The notes: generated from the letters alone by a model not told the origin. 16,374 nucleotides of DNA from Actinomycetales bacterium (GCA_012799425.1 JAAZLF010000294.1:1-16374), one strand, 5' to 3'. Positions 6,256 to 13,457 are shown, counted from the first letter of the stretch. Made by a program: numbers and translations.

Positions 6256-9200
6256 TCAGGCAGGCCCGCGCGACCAGCCCCTCCCGCCGGTGAGGTCCAG
6301 AGGATGCGGCAGCGGATTGCCGTAGCGGTGATCCGTGGCGCTGATCGCCTGCTCGCGCAGGAACGGCAGCAGCTCCACCCGCCCGCTGGCGACCACCGTC
6401 CCGGTGAACAGCGCGGTCTCGATGTGCGCGGCGATCGACTCCCGCAGAGCGCGGTCCGTCTCGCCGAGCAGCCGGATCCGGGCCTGGACGAGCGCGGGGA
6501 CGCGGGAGGCGAAGCTCGTGGCGTCCTCGACCGTCACCGCGCCCTCGGACAGCCCCGCCGCGCGGCCGACCTCGGCCAGCTCGGCGCCGGTGACGGAGAC
6601 CTCCACCTCCGCATCGGCGGTCGCCGCGGCGTGCAGCACCCGCTCGAGCTCCCACGGCGCGGTGCCCTCGGCCGCACGGACCATCACCGGCAGCGGCAGG
6701 TATCGCAGCACGTTGATCTCTCCGTGCAGATCCTGCACGTCCCGCGGGGCGAAGGTGCTCGAGAAGTGCTCACGGTCGCTGTGCCGGGCCGCCGCCATCC
6801 AGGCGTGCGGATCCACGGCCGGGTCCGGGACCTCGTGACCGTCGGTCCAGTCCACGAGGTGGACGAGGTAGTTGGGCCCGCCGGCCTTGGCTGTCTGCCC
6901 CACCGAGGAGCGCTTCCAGCCCCCGAACGGCTGGCGCTGCACGATCGCTCCGGTGATGCCGCGGTTGACGTACAGGTTGCCCGCCTCGACATGCTCGGTC
7001 CACCAGGCGATCTCGGTGGGCTCCAGCGAGTGGAGGCCGGCCGTCAGACCGTACGCCGTGCCGTTCTGGATCCGCACCGCCTCCTCGAGCGTCTCGGCGT
7101 GGATCACACCAAGCACCGGTCCGAAGTACTCGGTGAGATGGAAGGGTGATCCCTCCTCCACTCCGGTGCGCACCCCGGGGGAGAACAGGGTGCCCGTCTC
7201 GTCCAGCTGCCGGGGCCGGGAGAGCCAGGACTCGCCGTCCGACAGCTCGCTCAGCCCCGAGCGGAGCTTCTCACCGGGAGCCTCGACCACCGGGCCCATC
7301 TGGGCGGTGGGGTCCGTCGGCCGGCCTACGTGCAGGCTCAGCACCGCATCGGCGAGCTGCGCCGAGAAGCGGCGCGAACGTGTGACCGAGCCGACGGTGA
7401 TCACCAGCGAGGCGGCCGAGCATTTCTGCCCGGCGTGGCCGAAGGCGCTCGCTGCCACGTCCCGGGCGGCCAGGTCCAGATCCGCCTGCGGGGTGACGAT
7501 GATCGAGTTCTTGCCGCTCGTCTCGGCGAGGATCCGCAGCTCGGGACGCCAGGAGGCGAACAGAGAGGCGGTCTCGGAAGCGCCGGTGAGGATCAGCTGG
7601 TCGATCCGGGGATCCGAGACCAGCGCGCGGCCCACCTCGTCCTCCGGCACGTCGACGAGGGTGAAGACCTCACGGGGAACACCCGCCTCGTGCAGCAGAC
7701 GCCCCACCAGGGCACCGGTGCGGAGGGACTGCGGCGCCGGCTTCATGATCACGCTGCTGCCGGTCACCAGCGCGGCCAGCGCACCGCCCGTGGGGATCGC
7801 GACGGGGAAGTTCCACGGCGGGGTGACCAGCGTCAGCGGGCGCGGTGCGGAGACCAGATCGCTGTGCGCGGCGAGGCGCTCGGCCTGCTCGGCGTAGAAG
7901 AGGGCGAAATCGATGGCCTCGCTGACCTCGGGGTCTCCCTGCTCGAGGGTCTTGCCGGTCTCGGACGCCATCACCTCGAGCAGCTCGGCGCGGTGTGCGG
8001 CCAGGGTGCCCGCCACCCGGCGGAGGATCATGGCCCGCTTCTCGACACCGAGTCCCGCCCAGTCCGGCTGGGCTGCGAGCGCACGGGCGATCGTGGACTC
8101 CACGGCCTCGACGGTGTCTCGTCGGGCGTCCCGAGCCTCCTGGACCCCGAGCTCGGAGCCGCGGATGCGATGGGTGATCCGGGCCGCCCATTCCTGGTTC
8201 GCCGGGGTCGACAGGTCGGTGTCGGGGGTGTTGCGGAAGGCGCCGGGCACCGCAGGCAGAGCGGGCGAGCCGAGCGGCAGGGGGCCGTGGGCCGCGGTGA
8301 CCTCGGCGGCCCGATCCTGGTCGCGGTGCGTGGGCAGGGAGGTCTCCGCCCGCGCTCGCTCCAGGGAGTCCAGGAATCGCTGCTGTTCCCGCTCGAACAG
8401 CTCCGGGGAGGAGTCCAGCTCGAAGGCCGCGGAGAGGAAGTTCTGGGAGGAGGCGTTCTCCTCGAGGCGCCGCACCAGGTAGGAGACTGCGACGTCGAAG
8501 TGCTGCGGATGCACGATCGGGACATACAGGCGCATCGTGCCGGTCGATTCGCGCACCACGGCCTGCTGCCCCGGGGCCATCCCGGCGAGCATCTCGAACT
8601 CGACGCCGTGGCCGGGGCCCGAGGGGATGCCGCGCTCGCGCATCAGCAGGTGCGCGAAGGCGATGTCGAAGAGGTTGTGCCCGGCCACCCCCAGGTGGAC
8701 GGCCTCCAGTCGAGCCGGGTCCAGTGCTTCCAGCAGCATCCGCTTGTACTGCGCGTCGGTCTCCTCCTTGGACAGCAGTGGGGCCTGCGTCCAGCCGTGG
8801 ACCGAGGCGTCGACCTGTTCCATCGCCAGGTTCGCGCCCTTGACCAGGCGGACCTTGAGCGGGGCACCGCCGGCGGCGACCCGGCGCTCGGCGAAGCGGC
8901 GCACCCGCTCCATCGCCGAGGGGGCATCGGGCAGGTAGGCCTGCAGCACGATTCCGGCGTGGAGGTGCTCGAGCTCGGGACGGTCCAGGAGCTTCTCGAA
9001 GACCTGCAGCGTGAGCTCCAGATCCCGGTACTCCTCCATGTCCATGTTCAAGAACGTGGGCTGGTCCCGTCGTGCGGCCTCGAGGTACAGCGGCAGCAGT
9101 GTCTCCACCGTGTGGTCGACCGTCTCCGCCGCGGCCCACAGCGGCAGATGGTCCACCAGCGAGGAGACCTTGATGGAGACGTAGTCGAGGTCCTCACGCT

Positions 9201-9732
9201 CGACCAGCTCGCGCACGCCCTGCATGCGGCGCGAGGCCTCCTGGGCACCGAGCACCGCTTCGCCGAGCAGGTTGATGTTGAGCTTCGTGCCGTCGGCCGT
9301 GAGCCGTGCGATCGAGGCGCTCAACGGGCGTGGGCGGGCGTCCAGGATCAGGTGGCTGACCATCCGCCGCATCGTCGCCTGTGCGGTGGGGACCACGGCG
9401 GTGGGGGCGAGCCGGGAGGCGAAGCCGCCGAGCTCGAGCACCCGCCGCAGCGGTGCGGGCAGGAAGGACGGCGGGTCCTGGGCCAGGCGGCGCAGCTCCA
9501 CCGCTGCGGCGCGGGGATCCTCGGTGCGGATCACTCGATCGACGAAGCCGAGGGTGAAGTCGAGCCCCTTGGGGTCTCGCAGCAGGTCGGAGAGCATCTT
9601 CGCCGGTCTTGGCACGGGCCGGAGGGCGGCGGCATCGACCCAGCCCCGCACCTGTGCGGAGATCTCCTCCAAGCTGACGGAGGTCGACAGGTGATCGTCG
9701 AGCGGAGACTGCGGATGGGGCATCGGGGACAA
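6256..9732 (-). CDS. putA: Bifunctional proline dehydrogenase / L-glutamate gamma-semialdehyde dehydrogenase
   Basis: A protein of 1158 residues that oxidises proline to glutamate in two steps, with FAD in the first domain and NAD in the second. The proline dehydrogenase barrel (about 75-480) shows NMDMEEYRD (229-237), RLVKGAN (295-301) and the RRLEEN stretch that binds the substrate carboxylate. The aldehyde dehydrogenase domain (about 530-985) has PPWNFP near 638-643, catalytic E737 (LAETSGK) and nucleophile C771 (GQKCSAA), 34 residues apart as in ALDHs, and FGGWKRSS (936-943). About 170 C-terminal residues match the extra domain of long PutAs (HGEINVLRYLP). There is no N-terminal ribbon-helix-helix, so it does not act as its own repressor. 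The start is TTG 9732 because GAGGAGGAG lies 6 nt upstream; ATG 9723 is the alternative, 15 nt from that site. Confidence 0.95.
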   Translation of the reverse strand: MSPMPHPQSPLDDHLSTSVSLEEISAQVRGWVDAAALRPVPRPAKMLSDLLRDPKGLDFTLGFVDRVIRTEDPRAAAVELRRLAQDPPSFLPAPLRRVLELGGFASRLAPTAVVPTAQATMRRMVSHLILDARPRPLSASIARLTADGTKLNINLLGEAVLGAQEASRRMQGVRELVEREDLDYVSIKVSSLVDHLPLWAAAETVDHTVETLLPLYLEAARRDQPTFLNMDMEEYRDLELTLQVFEKLLDRPELEHLHAGIVLQAYLPDAPSAMERVRRFAERRVAAGGAPLKVRLVKGANLAMEQVDASVHGWTQAPLLSKEETDAQYKRMLLEALDPARLEAVHLGVAGHNLFDIAFAHLLMRERGIPSGPGHGVEFEMLAGMAPGQQAVVRESTGTMRLYVPIVHPQHFDVAVSYLVRRLEENASSQNFLSAAFELDSSPELFEREQQRFLDSLERARAETSLPTHRDQDRAAEVTAAHGPLPLGSPALPAVPGAFRNTPDTDLSTPANQEWAARITHRIRGSELGVQEARDARRDTVEAVESTIARALAAQPDWAGLGVEKRAMILRRVAGTLAAHRAELLEVMASETGKTLEQGDPEVSEAIDFALFYAEQAERLAAHSDLVSAPRPLTLVTPPWNFPVAIPTGGALAALVTGSSVIMKPAPQSLRTGALVGRLLHEAGVPREVFTLVDVPEDEVGRALVSDPRIDQLILTGASETASLFASWRPELRILAETSGKNSIIVTPQADLDLAARDVAASAFGHAGQKCSAASLVITVGSVTRSRRFSAQLADAVLSLHVGRPTDPTAQMGPVVEAPGEKLRSGLSELSDGESWLSRPRQLDETGTLFSPGVRTGVEEGSPFHLTEYFGPVLGVIHAETLEEAVRIQNGTAYGLTAGLHSLEPTEIAWWTEHVEAGNLYVNRGITGAIVQRQPFGGWKRSSVGQTAKAGGPNYLVHLVDWTDGHEVPDPAVDPHAWMAAARHSDREHFSSTFAPRDVQDLHGEINVLRYLPLPVMVRAAEGTAPWELERVLHAAATADAEVEVSVTGAELAEVGRAAGLSEGAVTVEDATSFASRVPALVQARIRLLGETDRALRESIAAHIETALFTGTVVASGRVELLPFLREQAISATDHRYGNPLPHPLDLTGGRGWSRGPA

Positions 9733-9738
9733 AGAAGT

Positions 9739-9747
9739 CTCCTCCTC
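9739..9747 (-). promoter_or_regulatory. Strong Shine-Dalgarno sequence that decides the putA start
   Basis: GAGGAGGAG on the minus strand lies 6 nt from an in-frame TTG (9732-9730) but 15 nt from the first in-frame ATG (9723-9721). The spacing favours TTG as the true initiation codon. Confidence 0.55.
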
Positions 9748-9780
9748 GGGGTGGCTCACGGCGCCGGTGCGGTGCTTCAG

Positions 9781-9786
9781 ATCGTA
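9781..9786 (-). promoter_or_regulatory. Possible putA -10 box
   Basis: TACGAT on the minus strand lies about 48 bp before the putA start, which would give a leader of roughly 40 nt carrying the strong Shine-Dalgarno sequence. No good -35 is seen, so the call rests on the -10 alone. Confidence 0.35.
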
Positions 9787-9838
9787 GGTCCTCGCGGGGC
9801 CGGTCGGGAGGTCCACGGGCCCGCGCACGTGGAGGTTC

Positions 9839-9866
9839 TGTGACCGATGTGGGACCGAAATGGGAC
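9839..9866 (+). repeat. Three direct repeats at 11-bp period upstream of putA, possible operator
   Basis: TGTGAC (9839-9844), TGGGAC (9850-9855) and TGGGAC (9861-9866) recur every 11 bp, and the first two extend to TG(T/G)GACCGA. One unit per helical turn puts all copies on one face of the DNA. They lie 53-80 bp upstream of the putative putA -10 box, in the 265-bp gap shared with the divergent YtxH-like gene. Confidence 0.4.
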
Positions 9867-9887
9867 GAGCCGCCGCCGGCCGGGGGC

Positions 9888-9921
9888 GGACCGCTCGCGC
9901 CGGTCGTCGGTGGACCGCTCG
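9888..9921 (+). repeat. Pair of 10-bp direct repeats in the putA/YtxH intergenic region
   Basis: GGACCGCTCG occurs at 9888-9897 and again at 9912-9921, 24 bp apart. CGGTCG also recurs nearby. They may be a regulator site or the remains of a small duplication. Apart from these and the triple repeat, the 265-bp gap shows only weak promoter-like boxes. Confidence 0.35.
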
Positions 9922-9997
9922 GTCGGCGAGCACCTGTGCCGCCGGCGCGGCTGTGGCACGATGCGGGCACAGACACCGGACGATCCTGGAGGCACTG

Positions 9998-10372
9998 ATG
10001 AAGAAGTTCATTTTCCTGGCCGGACTCGCGATCGGGTTCGTCGTCGGATCCCGGGCCGGACGAGGCCCCTACGAATCGCTCGAGCGCACCGCCCGCCAGG
10101 TCGCGGACGATCCTGAGGTCCAGCGGCGGGCAGGGCAGGCCAAGGACACAGCCGCCCGGGTCGCGCAGGACACCGCCTCGACCGTGAAGGAGAAGGCCCC
10201 CGAGGTCGCCTCGACCGTCCAGGACAAGGTCTCCGACGCCGCCGACAGCGCCAAGGAGCGTCTCAGCAGCGGTGACCAGGACGACGCGGCCGTCAGCTCC
10301 GCGGACTCCGCAGGCACTGCGGCCGCCGGCGGGGACGCCGAGGTCGGCGAGGACAAGCCGCTGAGCTCCTGA
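9998..10372 (+). CDS. Small YtxH-like membrane-anchored protein
   Basis: A 124-residue protein with one N-terminal hydrophobic segment (about residues 4-17, FIFLAGLAIGFVVG) followed by SRAGRGPYESLE, the pattern of YtxH-domain proteins. The rest (about 30-100) is a highly charged, alanine-rich amphipathic helix with repeated blocks such as KDTAARVAQDTAS and QDKVSDAADSAKE, of the LEA-like/apolipoprotein-like kind. The tail is acidic and probably disordered. Family members are linked to envelope or general stress, but no precise function is known. The ATG at 9998 has GGAGG 5 nt upstream. It is divergent from putA and convergent with tdk, with which it shares a terminator. Real gene: high confidence; function: unknown. 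Confidence 0.85.
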   Translation: MKKFIFLAGLAIGFVVGSRAGRGPYESLERTARQVADDPEVQRRAGQAKDTAARVAQDTASTVKEKAPEVASTVQDKVSDAADSAKERLSSGDQDDAAVSSADSAGTAAAGGDAEVGEDKPLSS

Positions 10373-10388
10373 CCGGCTCTGCGCTCGC

Positions 10389-10427
10389 ACGCGCCGGCGT
10401 CACCCCAGGACGGTGACGCCGGCGCGT
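10389..10427. terminator. Bidirectional terminator overlapping the end of tdk
   Basis: A perfect 16-bp stem (10389-10404 with 10412-10427) with a 7-nt loop. It starts 17 nt after the YtxH-like stop codon and is followed on the plus strand by a mildly T-rich stretch (TTCCTGTTCC). Its inner part lies inside tdk, so the last eight or so codons and the stop of tdk (10400-10402) are built into the stem. Confidence 0.75.
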
Positions 10428-11008
10428 TCCTGTTCCTGCATGAAGCACGGGCCGCACAGCGACATGTAGGTCACCTCGGACCCGTCGATCGCGACCTGCT
10501 CGCCCTCGAACACGAAGCGGCCGTCGACGGCGCGGCAGTTGAACTCCGCCTGCGAGCCGCAGCGGCACATCGTGGGGAGCTTCTCGATGTTGTCCGCCAG
10601 CTCGAACAGCCGGGAGGCACCGGGGAACATCGAGGTGCGGAAGTCGGCCCGCAGCCCGTAGCAGATCACCGAGATGCCGTCCTGCTTGGCGATGCGGAAC
10701 AGGTCATCGATCTGGCCGGGCTCGAGGAACTGCGCCTCATCGACGAGCACGCAGTGCAGTGGGCGCAGCCCGTGCTCGTCGGCCGTGGTGCGGACCCGCG
10801 CGCGCAGATCATCGCCCGCGCCTGCGAGCACGTCCACCTCGCGGCGGGCGCCGCCGCGGGCCACCACCCAGTCCTCTCCCTTGGTGTCAAGCTCCGGCTT
10901 CACGGTCAGCGTGGCCAGGCCCCGCTCGTCGTAGTTGTAGGCGGTCTTGATCAGGGTGTCGGACTTCCCGGAGTTCATCGCTCCGTACTTGAAGTGCAGC
11001 TTGGCCAT
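10400..11008 (-). CDS. tdk: Thymidine kinase (type II, TK1-like)
   Basis: A cytoplasmic enzyme of 202 residues that phosphorylates thymidine to dTMP in the salvage pathway and, as a family, forms tetramers. The P-loop is GAMNSGKS (9-16), Walker B is LVDEAQF (88-94) with catalytic E91, and the lasso region near the C-terminus holds a structural zinc site with C148 and C150 (CRCG) and C185 and C188 (CGPC). The C-x-C spacing of the first pair resembles that of enterobacterial Tdk. Length fits the family. The ATG at 11008 has GGAG 8 nt upstream. It follows the eis-like gene by 48 bp on the same strand with no promoter in between, so the two are probably co-transcribed. Its 3' end overlaps a terminator stem. 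Confidence 0.96.
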   Translation of the reverse strand: MAKLHFKYGAMNSGKSDTLIKTAYNYDERGLATLTVKPELDTKGEDWVVARGGARREVDVLAGAGDDLRARVRTTADEHGLRPLHCVLVDEAQFLEPGQIDDLFRIAKQDGISVICYGLRADFRTSMFPGASRLFELADNIEKLPTMCRCGSQAEFNCRAVDGRFVFEGEQVAIDGSEVTYMSLCGPCFMQEQERAGVTVLG

Positions 11009-11056
11009 GCAGGGGGCTCCGGGGGTCGGTGGGGCGAGGTCGGCAGGGGGTCGAGG

Positions 11057-12307
11057 TCAGAAGGAATCCATGACGCTGGGCCGGGGGCCGGCCAGCAGCG
11101 CGTCCAGGAACGTCTCGGCGGCCGGATCGGCCTGCGCACCGAGATCCAGGCGGCGGGCGTCGGCGAGGCTCCGGCCGCCCACCAGCAGCAGGGACGCCGC
11201 GTGGATGTCGAGGCGGATCGTGCCGAGCACCCCGCGCTCGGCGGTGCTGTCCCTCGCGGCGGTGCTGTCCCGCTCGGCGCGGACGCGGCCGTCGGCGACA
11301 GAGACCAGGAAGGAGCCCGCCGCGCGGCAGGTGTGCGCCGGGACGGTGTCGTCCTCGACCACTAGTCTCACCGCCCCCTCCAGCCCCGCGGGCGCAGGTC
11401 GCGCCTGCAGGACCGCCGCGGTGTCGATCACGCGCATCATCACCAGCGGCACGGGGGAGGGGTCCGGGCGCGCCCCGCCGCCGGGGAGCGCATCGAGCAC
11501 CGGGTCCTCCGTGCGCACACGCAGCCGGGCCAGCTCCGTGACCGTGGACCATGAGCCCAGCGAGCGCAGCAGGGCCAGGTGGTCGGTGCGGGTGCGGCCT
11601 CTCAGCTCGTGGACGTCGATGCCGACGCCGTCCGCGGCCTCGCCGCGCCGGGACCAGGACAGGTACCCGTGATCGACGCCGGAGGCGTCCTCGAGCAGCA
11701 GTGCGGCCCAGCCGTCGCCGGGCAGGCCCTCATCGAACAGCGGCGCCTCACGGCGCAGCATCGCGTTGTCGTGCGTGCTGAGCCGGTGGTACAGCGCCCG
11801 CAGTCGCGGCATCGTCGCCTCGGTGACGGGCACCAGGCGTCGGTCGGGCACGGCGCGTATCCGCTGCAGGTCCACCAGCGGCACGATCAGGGACTGGGTG
11901 CGGGCGACCACCTGGTAGCCGCGGCGGCGATAGATCGCCGGGTTCGAGGGGTAGAGCATCGACAGCGGCAGCCCCTCGGCATCGCAGCGCGCGATCACTG
12001 CGGTCAGCAGCTGGTCGAACAGTCCGTCGCCGCGATGGGCCGGGTGCACGGCCAGCCCCGCCACGCCTCCGCAGCCCGCCAGTCCGCCGCCCAGGGTGAC
12101 GTGGTCATGGCGGATGCGCGCCCCGGCGGCGATCACCTCGTCGAGACCCCCGGGCAGCGAGGAGGCGTCGATGCCGATCGCTGTCTGTCCCGGGGCGAAG
12201 TCCTTCGCAGCTCCCGGCACGGCAGGATCGAAGGAGCCCCCGAAGGCGCCGGAGGCCATCGTCCTGTAGGCGGCGAAGTCCTCGGTGGTGAGATCGCGAA
12301 CAGACAT
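11057..12307 (-). CDS. eis: Eis-type GNAT N-acetyltransferase
   Basis: A 416-residue acetyl-CoA-dependent N-acetyltransferase of the Eis family, whose members acetylate many amines, including aminoglycosides, at several positions. The N-terminal GNAT domain has the acetyl-CoA loop VHPAHRGDGL (87-96) and the proposed general acid Y126 in AIYRRRGY, the same number as in the mycobacterial enzyme. A second GNAT-like domain (about 155-290) and a C-terminal sterol-carrier-like domain (about 290-416) follow. The protein ends in phenylalanine (F416); in Eis the C-terminal carboxylate of a final Phe acts as general base. A tandem 18-bp repeat encodes RDSTAA/RDSTAE at 346-357. The ATG at 12307 is 7 nt after a TAGACT box. 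Tdk follows 48 bp downstream. Whether it inactivates drugs here cannot be told from sequence. Confidence 0.9.
   Translation of the reverse strand: MSVRDLTTEDFAAYRTMASGAFGGSFDPAVPGAAKDFAPGQTAIGIDASSLPGGLDEVIAAGARIRHDHVTLGGGLAGCGGVAGLAVHPAHRGDGLFDQLLTAVIARCDAEGLPLSMLYPSNPAIYRRRGYQVVARTQSLIVPLVDLQRIRAVPDRRLVPVTEATMPRLRALYHRLSTHDNAMLRREAPLFDEGLPGDGWAALLLEDASGVDHGYLSWSRRGEAADGVGIDVHELRGRTRTDHLALLRSLGSWSTVTELARLRVRTEDPVLDALPGGGARPDPSPVPLVMMRVIDTAAVLQARPAPAGLEGAVRLVVEDDTVPAHTCRAAGSFLVSVADGRVRAERDSTAARDSTAERGVLGTIRLDIHAASLLLVGGRSLADARRLDLGAQADPAAETFLDALLAGPRPSVMDSF
11241..11276 (-). repeat. Tandem 18-bp duplication inside the eis-like gene
   Basis: The 12-mer GCGGTGCTGTCC (plus-strand reading) occurs at 11241-11252 and 11259-11270, period 18, with partly matching flanks. 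It keeps the reading frame and encodes two near-identical six-residue units, RDSTAA and RDSTAE, in the C-terminal domain. Confidence 0.7.
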
Positions 12308-12314
12308 GCCGGAG

Positions 12315-12320
12315 AGTCTA
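12315..12320 (-). promoter_or_regulatory. -10 box of the eis promoter (leaderless)
   Basis: TAGACT on the minus strand ends 7 nt before the ATG at 12307, with no Shine-Dalgarno sequence. It serves the eis-tdk pair. The 66-bp gap also holds GCATACT (12336-12342, plus strand), a weak -10-like box for the divergent isomerase gene. Confidence 0.5.
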
Positions 12321-12373
12321 GGCGCGCCGCCTGTTGCATACTGACCACGCCCGCTCAGTCCTGAGGAGATGCC

Positions 12374-13351
12374 GTGACCCCACGCCGTGAGCGTCAGTCC
12401 ACGGGTGCGCCGCGAGGCGGTGCCCGCAAGCCCTACACCCGCGCCAACAGCGCACAGCGCGCCGCCCGGGAGGCGCTGTCCAAGCGCCTGTCGGCCGGGG
12501 ATCCGCGCAGCGAGCAGTCGCCGCAGCGCCGGATCCCGGTGGGCCTGTCGACGTCCTCCGTGTTCCCGTCCGGCGTGGAGGAGGCCTTCCGGCTCGCCCG
12601 GGAGATCGGCTACGACGGGATGGAGGTGATGGTCTCCTACCCCAAGGACAGCCAGGACCCGGCCCTGCTGCGCGAGTACTCCCAGCGGTACGAGCTGCCG
12701 ATCCTCTCCCTCCACGCGCCCACCCTGTTCTTCCTGCAGGGGCTGTGGGGCCGTGATGCCTGGATCAAGATCGAGCGCACCGTCGAGATCGCGAAGGAGC
12801 TGGGGGTGCCCACGATCGTCGCGCATCCTCCCTTCCGCTGGCAGGGCAAGTACGCCCGCGGCTTCGTCGAGGGGGTCGCCGCGCTCGAGGAGGAGCACGG
12901 CATCGCGATCGCGGTCGAGAACATGTACCCGTGGCGCCTGGGCGTGCGCGAGCTGCTGAACTATCTGCCCGACCACGACCCCACCGACGAGGACTACGCC
13001 CATGTGACCGTCGACCTCTCCCACGCCGCGACCGCGGGCGACGATGCGCTCGAGATGGTCGACCGGCTGGGGGACCGCCTCACCCACCTGCACCTGGCGG
13101 ACGGCTCCGGGAAGACCACCAAGGATGAGCACCTGCCCCCGGGGGAGGGGAACCAGCCCTGCGCAGAGGTGCTGCGGCGCCTGGCGAACCGCGGATGGGA
13201 GGGCTCGGTGCTGCTCGAGGTCTCCACCAGCAGCAACCCGGAGATGCGCGAGCGCACACTGCGCCAGAGCCTCGCCTTCGCCCGCCACCACCTCGGGCAC
13301 CACCTCGAGGAGGGGGTCGACGGGGACGACGTGGGATCCACCACCTCCTGA
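12374..13351 (+). CDS. Sugar-phosphate isomerase/epimerase-like TIM-barrel protein (xylose isomerase-like)
   Basis: A 325-residue member of the AP-endonuclease-2/xylose isomerase-like barrel superfamily, metal-dependent and of unknown substrate. Likely metal or substrate ligands lie at strand ends: H114 (SLHAPT), H151 (VAHPPF), E182 (VENMYPW), D214 and H217 (VDLSHA), H240 (HLHLADG) and E282 (LLEVST). The first 53 residues are basic and low in complexity (RRERQ...RGGARKPY) and precede the first barrel strand IPVGLSTSSVF; they look disordered and are not part of the fold. The start is GTG 12374 with GAGGAG 5 nt upstream; the nearer ATG (12369) stops after two codons. It is divergent from eis and reads toward oleA, whose start lies 106 bp downstream. 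An isomerase, epimerase or endonuclease IV-like role cannot be told apart from sequence. Confidence 0.85.
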   Translation: MTPRRERQSTGAPRGGARKPYTRANSAQRAAREALSKRLSAGDPRSEQSPQRRIPVGLSTSSVFPSGVEEAFRLAREIGYDGMEVMVSYPKDSQDPALLREYSQRYELPILSLHAPTLFFLQGLWGRDAWIKIERTVEIAKELGVPTIVAHPPFRWQGKYARGFVEGVAALEEEHGIAIAVENMYPWRLGVRELLNYLPDHDPTDEDYAHVTVDLSHAATAGDDALEMVDRLGDRLTHLHLADGSGKTTKDEHLPPGEGNQPCAEVLRRLANRGWEGSVLLEVSTSSNPEMRERTLRQSLAFARHHLGHHLEEGVDGDDVGSTTS

Positions 13352-13386
13352 GGGTCTCCCCAGACGCGGGTGGGACAATGACGGAT

Positions 13387-13416
13387 GCATGTCCCGGGCC
13401 GAGCACGGCCCCATGC
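13387..13416 (+). other. Bulged hairpin in the gap before oleA
   Basis: GGGCCG (13396-13401) pairs with CGGCCC (13406-13411) around AGCA. After a 4-nt one-sided bulge (TCCC) the stem continues as GCATG (13387-13391) with CATGC (13412-13416). It lies 36 nt after the isomerase stop and 42 nt before the oleA ATG. It could be a terminator of the isomerase gene or a structure in the oleA 5' leader; a GACAAT box (13374-13379) just upstream would put the hairpin at the very 5' end of an oleA transcript. Confidence 0.4.
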
Positions 13417-13457
13417 GATGACGACGAGCACACGGACTGACGAGGTAGCGCACACTG

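Noticed and set aside
7330..9843. Plus-strand ORF of 837 codons opposite putA
   Set aside because: Antisense of a conserved 1158-residue enzyme. Its composition (Gly, Gln, His, Arg, Val, Glu) is typical of the shadow frame and shows no domain.
9733..10011. Extension of the putA frame up to an ATG at 10011
   Set aside because: The extra 93 residues are low-complexity and run through the promoter region and the start of the divergent YtxH-like gene. The strong Shine-Dalgarno sequence at 9739-9747 marks the start.
12336..12342. GCATACT as promoter of the isomerase gene
   Set aside because: A partial -10 match without a -35. It is too weak to list as a feature, though the position is plausible.
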